From a bacterium (GTDB taxonomy: Bacteria; Patescibacteriota; Minisyncoccia; UBA6257; GWB1-50-10), in the NCBI GenBank assembly GCA_021824045.1, contig JAKALR010000004.1, positions 1 to 45,115 of the forward strand: a stretch of 45,115 nucleotides of DNA, written 5' to 3'. Of the stretch, positions 23,206-30,867 are shown piece after piece. The position numbers and the translations under genes are program-made. The notes under the pieces were generated by a model. It was not told the DNA's origin and did no database searches. It saw nothing but the letters and a program-made list of their open reading frames with translations. How positions within the stretch are numbered: the stretch's first letter is position 1; each line of letters opens with the position of its first letter.

Positions 23206-23650
23206 GGTCATCGAGCCGGATGCGGCTTTTTTGGCGAAGAGCCGTGCGACCATTCTTTCCCTTGAAAAGCAGAGGGGATTTTCCATGGGCATGAGGATGT
23301 ATATAACCGCGTGGGCCGCGTCGTTCGCGCTCATCGTTCTCCTCATGGGAGGATTTTTGTTCGTGCCGGCCTTAATGACGGGGAAGAAAGTCGGCGTTCC
23401 CATCGCAAGCGCGGAGACGTTGAACAATGAATTGAACGCCATGAGCATCAATATTGCCTTAAACGAGGTGACCTATAATAATCAGGTGAACCAGACGATC
23501 GACAATGCCATTTCGGCCATCACGAGCAATAAGGCCCCGCACTTGAATGCCGAAGTCCTCGAATCGGAAGGTTTGAAATTGTCCGCGGGAGCCTCTTCGA
23601 CGTCGGCCGATTCCCAAATCAACAGTCTCTTGAACCAAATCTCGCAATAA
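23168..23650 (+). CDS. Single-pass membrane protein, candidate anti-sigma factor
   Basis: A 160-residue protein. The cytoplasmic N terminus (MNQNFQKQLKRLRVIEPDAAFLAKSRATILS) is followed by one membrane segment (ITAWAASFALIVLLMGGFLFV, about residues 47-67) and an external, Asn/Ser-rich helical part. No zinc anti-sigma HxxxCxxC motif is present. The anti-sigma role is inferred from the 38-bp overlap with the sigma gene and the topology. The start ATG 23168 is preferred to the TTG at 23159. Confidence 0.6.
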   Translation: MNQNFQKQLKRLRVIEPDAAFLAKSRATILSLEKQRGFSMGMRMYITAWAASFALIVLLMGGFLFVPALMTGKKVGVPIASAETLNNELNAMSINIALNEVTYNNQVNQTIDNAISAITSNKAPHLNAEVLESEGLKLSAGASSTSADSQINSLLNQISQ

Positions 23651-23651
23651 T

Positions 23652-24626
23652 ATGAAAAAGAAACTCATTCCGTTCATTGTTCTTCTCCTCGTTGCAAGCT
23701 TTGGGTATGTGACATCCGCGGCGGCCGCGTCGACGGACAACACGAGCGCCGTCAATCAGGTTTTTCAGAGCGCGAAAGACGCCCTCGACAGCTTGGTCTC
23801 CGCGAAGGATGCCGGAAATATCAATGATGTCGCTTTGCGCGTTGACGCTTTCAACCAGGTCTTGGACTTATCGACGGCAGAGGCGAAGGATTTTGAATTG
23901 AAGCTTTTGACGACCGACAAGAGCTCCGACTATAGCGCGTGGGTAAAAAACGCGCTGGACAGTCTCACAAACGCCCTGGTGTACTACGATTCGGAGCGGC
24001 AAACTATCGCGAGCTCATCGCCGAGCTTGGATGGCATAAAATCGATGGCTTCCGATTTTAAGACGTGGAGAGACGAAAATTACGTCCCCCTCCTGAATCA
24101 ATTGCAGGATTTCTTCCTGGTGAAGCAGGAATTTTCCGCGATCGGGACGTCCGAGAAACGGCTCGGTAATATCCAAAGCGACCTCTCAACCTTGAGCTTT
24201 AAATCCCGGGACGAAAAGACGATCAATGGGATGCTCGATGCCGCGGCGAGTGATATCAAGGAGGCGAAGGATTTCAATAATCAGGCATACGATCTGTTTT
24301 TGAGCACATACGCGGAACCGTTGAATGCCACCTCTTCGGTGAGCACCTCGACTTCGAGCAGTACCAAAGCGACTTCCACGGAGACCACTTCCACGGAGAC
24401 CACTTCCACGGAGGCCACTTCTTCCATTATCGCTACCTCGACCGGAACTTCCACCGAGGATGTTTCGACTTCTTCAATCACCACTTCGACTGATACCGCG
24501 GTAAGTTCCAGCACCCCTCAAATCATATCAATTAAAGGTTTGGTAGGTTCATCGTTGAGTAAAATCAAGGATGCCTACCAAAACTTTATTGATATAAGCA
24601 ATTTTGTGAGGAAATTGCTTCAGTAA
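23652..24626 (+). CDS. Secreted Ser/Thr-rich protein of the sigma-factor cluster
   Basis: A 324-residue protein with a classical signal peptide (MKKKLIPFIVLLLVASFGYV...AAA). A helical domain follows (about residues 30-225). Then comes a low-complexity stalk of TSTETTSTETTSTEATSS-type repeats (about 230-295), partly from a 15-bp direct DNA repeat (TTCCACGGAGACCAC, 24375-24410). A short C-terminal helix pair (IKGLVGSSLSKIKDAYQNF) ends it. The stalk suggests exposure on the cell surface. It starts 1 bp after the candidate anti-sigma stop, so the three genes form one operon. A DUF5667-like fold is possible but not proven. Confidence 0.7.
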   Translation: MKKKLIPFIVLLLVASFGYVTSAAAASTDNTSAVNQVFQSAKDALDSLVSAKDAGNINDVALRVDAFNQVLDLSTAEAKDFELKLLTTDKSSDYSAWVKNALDSLTNALVYYDSERQTIASSSPSLDGIKSMASDFKTWRDENYVPLLNQLQDFFLVKQEFSAIGTSEKRLGNIQSDLSTLSFKSRDEKTINGMLDAAASDIKEAKDFNNQAYDLFLSTYAEPLNATSSVSTSTSSSTKATSTETTSTETTSTEATSSIIATSTGTSTEDVSTSSITTSTDTAVSSSTPQIISIKGLVGSSLSKIKDAYQNFIDISNFVRKLLQ

Positions 24627-24656
24627 TCAGTAAAGTTAAAAGTGAGTAAATAAAAC

Positions 24657-24684
24657 AAAAAACTCCCCCTTGGGGAGTTTTTTG
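24657..24684. terminator. Bidirectional terminator
   Basis: AAAAAACTCCCC and GGGGAGTTTTTT form a stem flanked by A and T tracts, between the convergent sigma-factor operon and the HU gene. It works in both directions by sequence. Confidence 0.85.
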
Positions 24685-24702
24685 TTAAGAAGTACTTCCT
24701 AC

Positions 24703-24978
24703 TTATTTCACTGCTTCCTTGAGAAGCTTTCCGGCCCTGAACTTCGGCTTCGTGGAAGCCGCGATCTGGATCTTTTCTCCGGTTTTCGGATTAACGCCCA
24801 TTCTGGCCGCCCTTTTCGCTATTCTGAACGTGCCGAATCCGGCTATCGCGACCTCTTCTCCTCTCGACAGCGATTTCACGATCGTCTCGAAGACAGCATC
24901 GACGGCCTGCTGAGCCTGTTTCTTGGTTTCCGTGTTGGCTGCTTTAATGACAGCCTCTACCAATCCATCCTTTTTCAT
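24703..24978 (-). CDS. hup: DNA-binding protein HU
   Basis: HU/IHF-family histone-like protein, 91 residues, that bends and compacts DNA as a dimer. MKKDGLVEAVIKAANTETKKQAQQAVDAVF forms the helical base. GEEVAIAGFGTFRIAKRAARMGVNPKTGEKI includes the conserved GFGTF and R-NP-TG arm motif whose proline intercalates in DNA. A TATAAT box lies about 40 nt upstream at 25023-25018 on the minus strand. Confidence 0.96.
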   Translation of the reverse strand: MKKDGLVEAVIKAANTETKKQAQQAVDAVFETIVKSLSRGEEVAIAGFGTFRIAKRAARMGVNPKTGEKIQIAASTKPKFRAGKLLKEAVK

Positions 24979-25017
24979 AGTTGTTGTTATTTAGCGACCT
25001 TTTGTTTCTTTGAAAAC

Positions 25018-25023
25018 ATTATA
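25018..25023 (-). promoter_or_regulatory. -10 box of the HU gene
   Basis: TATAAT on the minus strand, 39 nt before ATG 24978, with no recognisable -35. This is a leadered promoter, in contrast to the leaderless ones. Confidence 0.45.
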
Positions 25024-25049
25024 CCAAACCCGCCTCTATTTTACTACGA

Positions 25050-25138
25050 TTTACGGATAGAGATGGATAGCGCTGATATTTACGGATAATACTATTTTCT
25101 TTATCCATTCTATCTTTCTATCCGTAAGTATCCGCCTT
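25050..25138. repeat. GGATA-type hairpin repeat (HU-rny gap)
   Basis: The left arm is TTACGGATAGAGATGGATAG with GCTGATATTTACGGATA. The right arm carries CTTTATCCATTC, TATCTTTCTATCCGTAAG and TATCCGCC. The arms are reverse complements word by word rather than base by base. It ends 9 bp before the rny stop. Confidence 0.75.
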
Positions 25139-25146
25139 CCTGCTTC

Positions 25147-26664
25147 CTACCTGGCGTATTCCACTGCCCGTATCTCCCGTATGACGGTTACCTTAATCTC
25201 GCCGGGGTATTGGACGTCCGATTGGATTTTGCTGGATATCTTCTTGGCGAGTTCCAAAGCTCCGAAATCGTCTATTTTCTCGGGAACGACGAAAACCCTG
25301 ACCTCTCTTCCCGCCGAGACGGCGTATGATTGCTTGACGCCTTCGAAGCTCCCGACGGCTTTCTCGATATCCTCCAATCTCTTGATGTATTTTTCGAGTG
25401 TATCGCGACGGGCGCCGGGCCGAGCCGCTGAAATGACATCGGCAGCCGCCACGAGATAGGATTCCGGCGTCGCGTAGGGATATTCCTCATGGTGGGATTC
25501 CATGGCTTGGATGACGTTCTCGGCAATGCCGTATTTCTTCAAAAGTTTTCTGCCGATTTCCACATGGGTTCCTTCCACTTCATGGTCGATCGCTTTCCCG
25601 ATGTCGTGCAGGAGCGCACCTTTCTTCGTCACGTCGACGTTCAGGTGGAGTTCGGCGGCCATCATGCCAGCGATGTGCGCCATTTCCACGGAGTGCAGGA
25701 GGACATTTTGTCCGTAGCTCGTCCGGAAATTCAACCTCCCCAAGAGATGCACGATCTCTTTCGGGAGATCCATGATGCCCACTTCATACGTCGCTTCTTC
25801 TCCGATTTTCTGCACCCGCTGTTCCAGTTCTTGCCGCGCTTCCTCGACTTTCTCCTCGATCTTCGCCGGGTGGATCCTGCCGTCTTTGATCAATTTTTCG
25901 AGCGCCATTTTGGCGAGTTCCCGCCGCATCGGATCGAACGACGATAAGATGACGTTCTCGGGCGTGTCGTCGACGATGACCTCCACGCCGGTCAGTCGTT
26001 CAAATGCCCGGATATTCCTCCCTTCCTTGCCGATGATTTTCGCTTTGATGTCTTCATCGGGGAGATTGACGACGGAAGTCGTCACGTCGGCGACGGCATT
26101 CCTCGAATACCGCTGGATCGCGGTTGTGATGATTTCGTTTGCTTTCTTTTCCACTTCTTCCATCCGCTCTTTCTCGAGTTTGGCGATTGAAGTCGCGAGG
26201 TCTTGCTTGGAAGAAATTTCCAGTTCCTCGAAAATGGCCTTTCTCGCCTCGTCGCGCGTCAGCCCCGAGACTTTTTCCAGCTCGGTAACCGCCCGTTCCC
26301 GCAGATGCTCGACGTCCTGTTCCTTTTCCTTGATGTCGCTTTCTTTGGACTTCAGGAGCTTTCCGTCGTTATCGAGGTCCCGCGTTTTTTGGTCGAGTAG
26401 ATCCTCGCGCTTCAAAAGACGCTCTTCGAGCTGCCGGAGTTCTTGTTTCCGTTCTTTCTCCTCCCGATTGGCATCCTCCAGGATCGAGGAGGCCTTGTCC
26501 TTCGCTTCGACGACTATTTCCTTCGCCTCCGTCTTCGCGGATTCAAGTTGAGCTTCCGCCTTTTTTTCTATCGAACTTTGGAGTTTCTTGGCGACTGAAA
26601 CCCGTATGCCGTACCCAATTGCCAAACCCGCTACCACGCCCACTACCCAGGGAATAAAATTCAT
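25147..26664 (-). CDS. rny: Ribonuclease Y
   Basis: RNase Y, 505 residues, a membrane-anchored endonuclease that starts mRNA decay. There is one N-terminal span (FIPWVVGVVAGLAIGYGI), then a long coiled coil (about 30-190). A KH domain follows, with IIGKEGRNIRAFERLTGVE near residue 215. The HD domain has LLHDIGKAIDHEVEGTHVEIG near residue 355, with its metal-binding His-Asp. Length and order match the family. The promoter lies at 26739-26711. It coexists with RNase J, so decay in this organism is of the Bacillus type. Confidence 0.96.
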   Translation of the reverse strand: MNFIPWVVGVVAGLAIGYGIRVSVAKKLQSSIEKKAEAQLESAKTEAKEIVVEAKDKASSILEDANREEKERKQELRQLEERLLKREDLLDQKTRDLDNDGKLLKSKESDIKEKEQDVEHLRERAVTELEKVSGLTRDEARKAIFEELEISSKQDLATSIAKLEKERMEEVEKKANEIITTAIQRYSRNAVADVTTSVVNLPDEDIKAKIIGKEGRNIRAFERLTGVEVIVDDTPENVILSSFDPMRRELAKMALEKLIKDGRIHPAKIEEKVEEARQELEQRVQKIGEEATYEVGIMDLPKEIVHLLGRLNFRTSYGQNVLLHSVEMAHIAGMMAAELHLNVDVTKKGALLHDIGKAIDHEVEGTHVEIGRKLLKKYGIAENVIQAMESHHEEYPYATPESYLVAAADVISAARPGARRDTLEKYIKRLEDIEKAVGSFEGVKQSYAVSAGREVRVFVVPEKIDDFGALELAKKISSKIQSDVQYPGEIKVTVIREIRAVEYAR

Positions 26665-26710
26665 AGATGAAATTTTTTGTTCTATTGACCTTCATCGACT
26701 TTATGGTTCT

Positions 26711-26739
26711 ATTATAGCCGGAATCCCGTTTCGTTTCAA
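26711..26739 (-). promoter_or_regulatory. Promoter of rny
   Basis: On the minus strand TTGAAA (26739-26734), a 17-bp spacer and TATAAT (26716-26711), about 47 nt before the ATG. This is the clearest canonical sigma-70 promoter in the window. Confidence 0.7.
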
Positions 26740-26759
26740 ATGATGATAGAATGATGAAT

Positions 26760-28316
26760 ATGAAGGAAACGCTGGTTTTGGTCGTTTTGGACGGCTGGGG
26801 AGTGGGGAAACTCGACGAATCGAACCCGATCTACAAAACAGATCCCAAGACGATCAGGTATATCAGGGAAAATTTTCCCTGCGGAGCGCTCCAAGCGTCC
26901 GGCATGGCGGTCGGTTTGCCCTACGACGAAGAGGGAAACAGCGAGGTTGGGCATCTGACGATGGGCGCGGGGCGCGTCTTTTGGGAACATTTCCCCAAGA
27001 TTTCTCTGGCGGTGAAGGACGGGAGTTTTTTCAAGAATGAGGTGCTGCTTTCGGCGATCAATTGGGCGAAGCGGAAGAAATCCCGCCTGCATTTGGTGGG
27101 GCTTCTGACGGAAACCAACGTTCATTCCTCGCTGGAGCATCTTGAGGCGCTGATAGCCATGGCGCGCAAGAACGGCGTTGAAGATTTTTCCCTCCACTTG
27201 TTCTCCGACGGGCGGGACAGCGCGCCGCAATCGTTCCTTGCGCTCCTCGCGCGGCTCGGGAAAGATGTCGGATTCGACGTTCTGAAAAACGTCGCGAGCG
27301 TTTCGGGAAGATATTATGCCATGGATCGGGATAAGCACTGGGACAGGACCGAGAAGGTGTACCGGGTTCTGACCGGCGATGTCGCTCCCATCGGAACCGC
27401 GGCCGAAGCCGTCCAGAAAGCGTATGTCAAAAATTTGGACGACGAGTATGTGGATCCGTCGGCGGTGGGGGAGCCGCATCCGATCGCCGACCATGACGCC
27501 GTGCTGTTCTTCAATTTCAGGGAAGACCGGATGCGGCAGCTCACCGCCGCCTTCATCGATCCGGATTTCAAAAATTTCACCACGAAGCCGATCGCAGATC
27601 TCTTCGTGGTTACCATGACCACGTATGATCAAACCTTCGCGGTGCCCGCCGCTTTCCCGGATGCGTTCGTGGAAAAACCGCTCGGAGAAGTGCTGTCCGA
27701 AGCGGGGAAAACGCAGCTCCGGGTCGCCGAAACGGAAAAGTACGCCCATATCACGTATTTCTTCAACGGGCTTCGGGAGAAGCCTTTCCCGAACGAGTTT
27801 CGGGTCCTGATCCCGTCGCGGAACACGATTCACTACGAGGATCATCCGGAGATGATGGCAAAGCCGATCACGGATCGGGTCATCGCCGCTCTGGGGGAAG
27901 GAACCTTCGATTTTATTCTGGTGAATTACGCGAACGCGGACATGGTCGCCCATACCGGAAACTACGAGGCGACGAAGATGGCCATCCGCGCGATCGACGA
28001 TGAACTCAAGCGACTCCTCGAAAATTCGCTGCCCCTGGGGCACGTCGTCATGATCACGTCGGATCACGGCAATGCCGAGGTGCTCTTGGATCTCGATACC
28101 GGCGAGCCGGAAACCAAGCACGACCCGAGTCCCGTCCCGTTCTACCTCGTGGGGAGACAGTTTAAAAAGAAAACGCCGACCCCGGCGCAGACGCCGCTGC
28201 CGGTCGTCGGAATGATTTCCGATATCGCGCCGACCATCCTGAGTCTTTTGAGGGTACCGAAGCCGAAAGAAATGACTGGTCAGAGTTTACTGCCGGAACT
28301 TTTGGAAGAAATTTAA
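26760..28316 (+). CDS. gpmI: 2,3-bisphosphoglycerate-independent phosphoglycerate mutase
   Basis: iPGM, about 518 residues, interconverts 3- and 2-phosphoglycerate in glycolysis with two Mn ions. LVVLDGWGVG holds the first metal Asp, GNSEVGHLTMGAGR the phosphorylated serine, FSDGRDSAP and ENP-like regions the substrate site, and ITSDHGNAE plus KHDPSPVPF the C-terminal metal ligands. Starts at 26751, 26754 and 26760 are in frame. 26760 is preferred because TAGAAT (26747-26752) lies 7 nt before it. The 3' end overlaps the convergent small acidic gene by 4 bp. Confidence 0.96.
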   Translation: MKETLVLVVLDGWGVGKLDESNPIYKTDPKTIRYIRENFPCGALQASGMAVGLPYDEEGNSEVGHLTMGAGRVFWEHFPKISLAVKDGSFFKNEVLLSAINWAKRKKSRLHLVGLLTETNVHSSLEHLEALIAMARKNGVEDFSLHLFSDGRDSAPQSFLALLARLGKDVGFDVLKNVASVSGRYYAMDRDKHWDRTEKVYRVLTGDVAPIGTAAEAVQKAYVKNLDDEYVDPSAVGEPHPIADHDAVLFFNFREDRMRQLTAAFIDPDFKNFTTKPIADLFVVTMTTYDQTFAVPAAFPDAFVEKPLGEVLSEAGKTQLRVAETEKYAHITYFFNGLREKPFPNEFRVLIPSRNTIHYEDHPEMMAKPITDRVIAALGEGTFDFILVNYANADMVAHTGNYEATKMAIRAIDDELKRLLENSLPLGHVVMITSDHGNAEVLLDLDTGEPETKHDPSPVPFYLVGRQFKKKTPTPAQTPLPVVGMISDIAPTILSLLRVPKPKEMTGQSLLPELLEEI

Positions 28317-28504
28317 TCTCCTCCGTACTTGTCGTCGTTCTCGTAGATGCCGTCTTCGTTTTCGAAGCTCTTCTTGAATTCTTCTTCGGACGTTTCTTCC
28401 GGCAGTTCGCTTACGTGAGCATCGCCCTTCGCGGCGTCGGCTTCCTCCAATACAGCCAATTCCTCCTCGTTCTCGACGTTATTTTCTGAAAATTTTTCGT
28501 TCAT
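28313..28504 (-). CDS. Small acidic protein, unknown
   Basis: A 63-residue protein, strongly acidic throughout (ENNVENEEELAVLEEADAAKGD; EETSEEEFKKSFENEDG; ENDDKYGGD), probably disordered. There is no domain or membrane segment. Its ATG is formed at the edge of a MNPVRN-type element. It could be a real regulator or scaffold, or a spurious frame. The coding case rests on the clean frame and a start position parallel to two other genes. Confidence 0.5.
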   Translation of the reverse strand: MNEKFSENNVENEEELAVLEEADAAKGDAHVSELPEETSEEEFKKSFENEDGIYENDDKYGGD

Positions 28505-28618
28505 CCCGTTAGAAACAAAGCGCTTTCTTCATAAGCGATAGCCTATGATGCGCGGTTAATTCGACTCTTTTGGTAATCATCTTTTTCATAAGTTTCTGGT
28601 TTCTCACGGGATTCATGG
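28504..28618. repeat. MNPVRN-type element, copy 3
   Basis: ATCCCGTTAGAAAC on the left and GTTTCTCACGGGATTCATGG on the right. The right end reads MNPVRNQK on the minus strand. It is similar along its length to 21328-21442, including ATAATCATCTTTT-like and CATAAGC words. The left edge gives the ATG of the acidic protein gene. Confidence 0.8.
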
Positions 28619-28642
28619 TTTCATTATACCAAGCGGCGGTAA

Positions 28643-28780
28643 ATTTGTCGGGGCGCCGAGAGTTGAACGTCGCCCTTCGCCGAACTCGGGGCTCCCACGA
28701 ACCCAGCGGTTCGTGAGCTCCGCCACGGGGAAACTCCCGTTTCCCCGACCCCTTTTCCATTCAAATCTCGAATGACTTTG
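28643..28780. repeat. tRNA-tail duplication and multi-hairpin repeat after tRNA-Pro
   Basis: ATTTGTCGGGGCGCCGAGA, the end of tRNA-Pro (28781-28799), is repeated exactly and in the same orientation at 28643-28661, and the match continues to 26 bp with one mismatch. Between the two lie hairpins CACGAACC-CAGC-GGTTCGTG (28696-28715) and CGGGGAAAC-TCCC-GTTTCCCCG (28726-28747). The second hairpin has the same loop as the copy beside tmRNA but different, compensated stem bases. Confidence 0.75.
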
Positions 28781-28786
28781 ATTTGT

Positions 28787-28855
28787 CGGGGCGCCGAGAT
28801 TTGAACTCAGACTAAATCCTCCCAAAGGACTCGTGCTACCGTTACACTACGCCCC
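28787..28855 (-). tRNA. tRNA-Pro (TGG)
   Basis: Acceptor GGGGCGT/GCGCCCC. The anticodon stem AGTCC/GGATT encloses TTTGGGA (anticodon TGG). The T-arm is CTGAGTTCAAATCTCGG. It is rather short, with a compact D-arm (GTGT..GCAC). CCA is not encoded. It is transcribed away from tRNA-Arg on the other strand. Confidence 0.92.
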
Positions 28856-28913
28856 GAAATCATTTACATTCTAGGGGAAAATAGGTATATTGTAAAACAG
28901 ATTTTAGCCCTTT

Positions 28914-28985
28914 CCCCTCGTAGCTCAATGGATCGAGCAGAGCTCTTCTAAGGCTTTGATGCGGGTCCGATTCCTGCCGAGGGGA
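28914..28985 (+). tRNA. tRNA-Arg (TCT)
   Basis: Acceptor CCCCTCG/CGAGGGG. The anticodon stem GAGCT/GGCTT encloses CTTCTAA (anticodon TCT). The T-arm is GCGGGTCCGATTCCTGC, with a C in place of the second T of TTC. CCA is not encoded. It lies 23 bp before the glycoside-hydrolase-like gene. Confidence 0.92.
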
Positions 28986-29008
28986 CCTGTTTTCGTTATT
29001 GCAAAAAC

Positions 29009-30127
29009 ATGAGAAAAGATTCATTGGTCAATGTCATCGTTCTTGTCGCAAGCATCGTTCTTGTCGTTTTTGGTTTTCGGAGCGGAATGCCCTCGGCGCC
29101 GCCTGCGCCACTGACGCCGGCCGGAAGCGCGCCGAGCGACGGAACGAGCACCGCGGTGGAGATGAGCACTTCGACAGCCGTTGTCTCGCCCGCTGATGTC
29201 CGCGCCGTGTATTTGACCGCCGCAACCGTTTCTATTCCATCAAACGTCCGGGCGATCATCGATCTCGTCAAATCGACGCGTCTGAACGCCGTCGTCATCA
29301 ACGTCAAAGACGGCGATGGCACGTATCTGGGGAAAGGAATGCAAAATGTCGTGGATGAGTTTCAGAAAGCCGGCATTTACACCATCGCCCGCGTCGTCGT
29401 CTTCCAGGACAACGCGATGGCGAAAGAGCATCCGGAGATTGCGCTCCACGATGCATCGGGCGGGCTATGGTCCAATAACGGCGGTGGGTCCTATTGGGTT
29501 GATCCCGCGAGCAGTGAGGCTTGGAATGTGAATGTCGCCGCCGCGGTCGGGGCGCTCAAGCTCGGATTCAACGAGGTGAACTTCGATTACATCCGTTTCC
29601 CGTCGGGGAGCATCCAGACCGCCGTGTATCCGGTGTACGACGGCATGTCCTCGATGACCGGCATCATGAACAGTTTCTTCCAATATCTCACCTCGCACAT
29701 CCGCGCTTCCTATCCCCGCGCGGTTCTCTCGGCGGATCTTTTCGCCTACAGTTTTGTGAAAAACGACGGGCTCGGCGTGGGACAGCAGGTGGGCGATGCC
29801 GCGAAATATTTCAATGTCATTTCCCCCATGATTTACCCGTCGCTCTACACGCCCGGCAATTTCGGTTTCCCGAATCCGGCGGAAGAGCCGTATCAGGTGG
29901 TTCTGCAAACGCTCGAAGACGGCAAAAAATTCCTGCCGGCGACCTCGACGGTTATCGTGAGACCGTGGATCCAGAGCTTTACCATGGGAACGGTCTATGA
30001 TCCGCAGATGGTAGGCGACGAAATACGGGCGATTCATGACGCCGGATACGGTGACACATGGATGGCCTGGAATCCCGCGAACTCGTACGACCCGACACCG
30101 TTCCTCTCAATTTCATCGCGGCCGTAA
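29009..30127 (+). CDS. Secreted glycoside-hydrolase-like protein (DUF4015 type)
   Basis: A 372-residue protein. It has an N-terminal membrane/signal segment (VNVIVLVASIVLVVFGF), a Ser/Thr/Pro linker, then a TIM-barrel-like domain (about residues 65-372). Motifs of the putative glycoside hydrolase family DUF4015 are present: VKDGDGTYLG, ARVVVFQDN, the FDYIRFPSG loop (about 195), SADLFAYSF, VISPMIYPSLY and RPWIQSF. Substrate unknown; peptidoglycan or surface polysaccharide is plausible from its location outside the membrane. It is a single gene, with no partner. Confidence 0.85.
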   Translation: MRKDSLVNVIVLVASIVLVVFGFRSGMPSAPPAPLTPAGSAPSDGTSTAVEMSTSTAVVSPADVRAVYLTAATVSIPSNVRAIIDLVKSTRLNAVVINVKDGDGTYLGKGMQNVVDEFQKAGIYTIARVVVFQDNAMAKEHPEIALHDASGGLWSNNGGGSYWVDPASSEAWNVNVAAAVGALKLGFNEVNFDYIRFPSGSIQTAVYPVYDGMSSMTGIMNSFFQYLTSHIRASYPRAVLSADLFAYSFVKNDGLGVGQQVGDAAKYFNVISPMIYPSLYTPGNFGFPNPAEEPYQVVLQTLEDGKKFLPATSTVIVRPWIQSFTMGTVYDPQMVGDEIRAIHDAGYGDTWMAWNPANSYDPTPFLSISSRP

Positions 30128-30209
30128 TCCTGGACTTCTGTACATCAACTCCGAATTCCCGTGCATTAACCCCGAATCTTTGTGCATCGGGCTCGTCCTT
30201 GCTGTTAAT

Positions 30210-30243
30210 TGTATCACTTCTGACGATCGTCAGAAGTGATACA
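30210..30243. repeat. Perfect 34-bp palindrome, left of PaaX/Cas2-like gene
   Basis: TGTATCACTTCTGACGA is followed directly by its exact complement, centred on CGATCG. It lies 17 bp past the PaaX-like stop. It shares TGTATCA, CGATCG and TGATACA with the palindrome at 30777-30810, while the bases between differ but remain self-complementary. Confidence 0.92.
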
Positions 30244-30260
30244 GAATAGCAGGAGGAGGT

Positions 30261-30749
30261 TCAGACGATATCTTCCTTCGTTGCTCTGAAGAATTTTAAA
30301 AAATTCAGCATATGTAACTCGCTGAGCGATCGAATGAATTCTTCCGGGAGTGGAGATGGACCGAACCACACGCTTTTCTGAATTGGTTCGAATCCCAGGT
30401 TGGTAAGTTCGAACCTCAACCACGCCCGTTTTCTCTTGTAGGTTTCCGGTATGTCAAAGGCGATGATCATGTTTTTGTTTATTTTCGGGGAGAGCGATTT
30501 CGTGGCTGTGTGCGGTAGTCTTCGATTTTCACTTCGGATAAATTCTCTTCCGCTTTTTGTAATGTTCCACGTAGAGCCGTTTTTTGAGATAAGCCCCTTA
30601 TTTTTGAGTCGATAGAGAGTTGTTCGCAAGGTATCTTCATTGAATTTCCTGCGCTCTGGGTGGGTGCGTCCGTGCATGATATCTATCATTCTCTTGTAGC
30701 CGCCGGAGTAGCTTGTGAGGATAATGAGAATGTCGTCTGCAACTGACAT
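30261..30749 (-). CDS. PaaX-like regulator with Cas2-like C-terminal domain
   Basis: A 162-residue protein. The N-terminal part (about 1-70) looks like a winged helix (NEDTLRTTLYRLKNKGLISKNG). The C-terminal part (about 90-160) has the ferredoxin-like Cas2/PaaX pattern: NMIIAFDIPETYKRKRAWLRF, LTNLGFEPIQKSVWFGP, and a final helix. PaaX proteins repress catabolic operons, but no such operon is here. The gene sits between two perfect 34-bp palindromes. The one upstream overlaps the probable -10 (TACAAT, 30780-30775 on the minus strand), so autoregulation is likely. GAGAGGAAGG serves as ribosome site. There is no cas1 or CRISPR array. Confidence 0.82.
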   Translation of the reverse strand: MSVADDILIILTSYSGGYKRMIDIMHGRTHPERRKFNEDTLRTTLYRLKNKGLISKNGSTWNITKSGREFIRSENRRLPHTATKSLSPKINKNMIIAFDIPETYKRKRAWLRFELTNLGFEPIQKSVWFGPSPLPEEFIRSLSELHMLNFLKFFRATKEDIV

Positions 30750-30776
30750 GGCTTTTGTTTATTACCTTCCTCTCAT

Positions 30777-30810
30777 TGTATCATTTTAAACGATCGTTTA
30801 AAATGATACA
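30777..30810. repeat. Perfect 34-bp palindrome, promoter side of PaaX/Cas2-like gene
   Basis: TGTATCATTTTAAACGA followed by its exact complement, centred on CGATCG. It is 28 bp upstream of the PaaX-like ATG and overlaps its putative promoter. Likely operator, or terminal repeat of a mobile unit of 30210-30810. Confidence 0.92.
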
Positions 30811-30867
30811 GATTTTGGACAAAGATGAAGAATTGGGATATCATGGGAGAAGTTTAATTGCAGGTAA

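Noticed and set aside
24365-24420. Short tandem repeats considered as a CRISPR-like array
   Set aside because: They are 15-bp coding repeats of a Ser/Thr stalk, with no spacers; no cas1 or effector gene in the window.
28509-28760. Open frame on the minus strand with MNPVRNQKLMKK
   Set aside because: It reads through the hairpin repeat beside tRNA-Pro and a MNPVRN element; explained entirely by repeats.
30261-30749. Cas2 of a CRISPR system
   Set aside because: The protein has an extra winged-helix N terminus as in PaaX, and there is neither cas1 nor an array.
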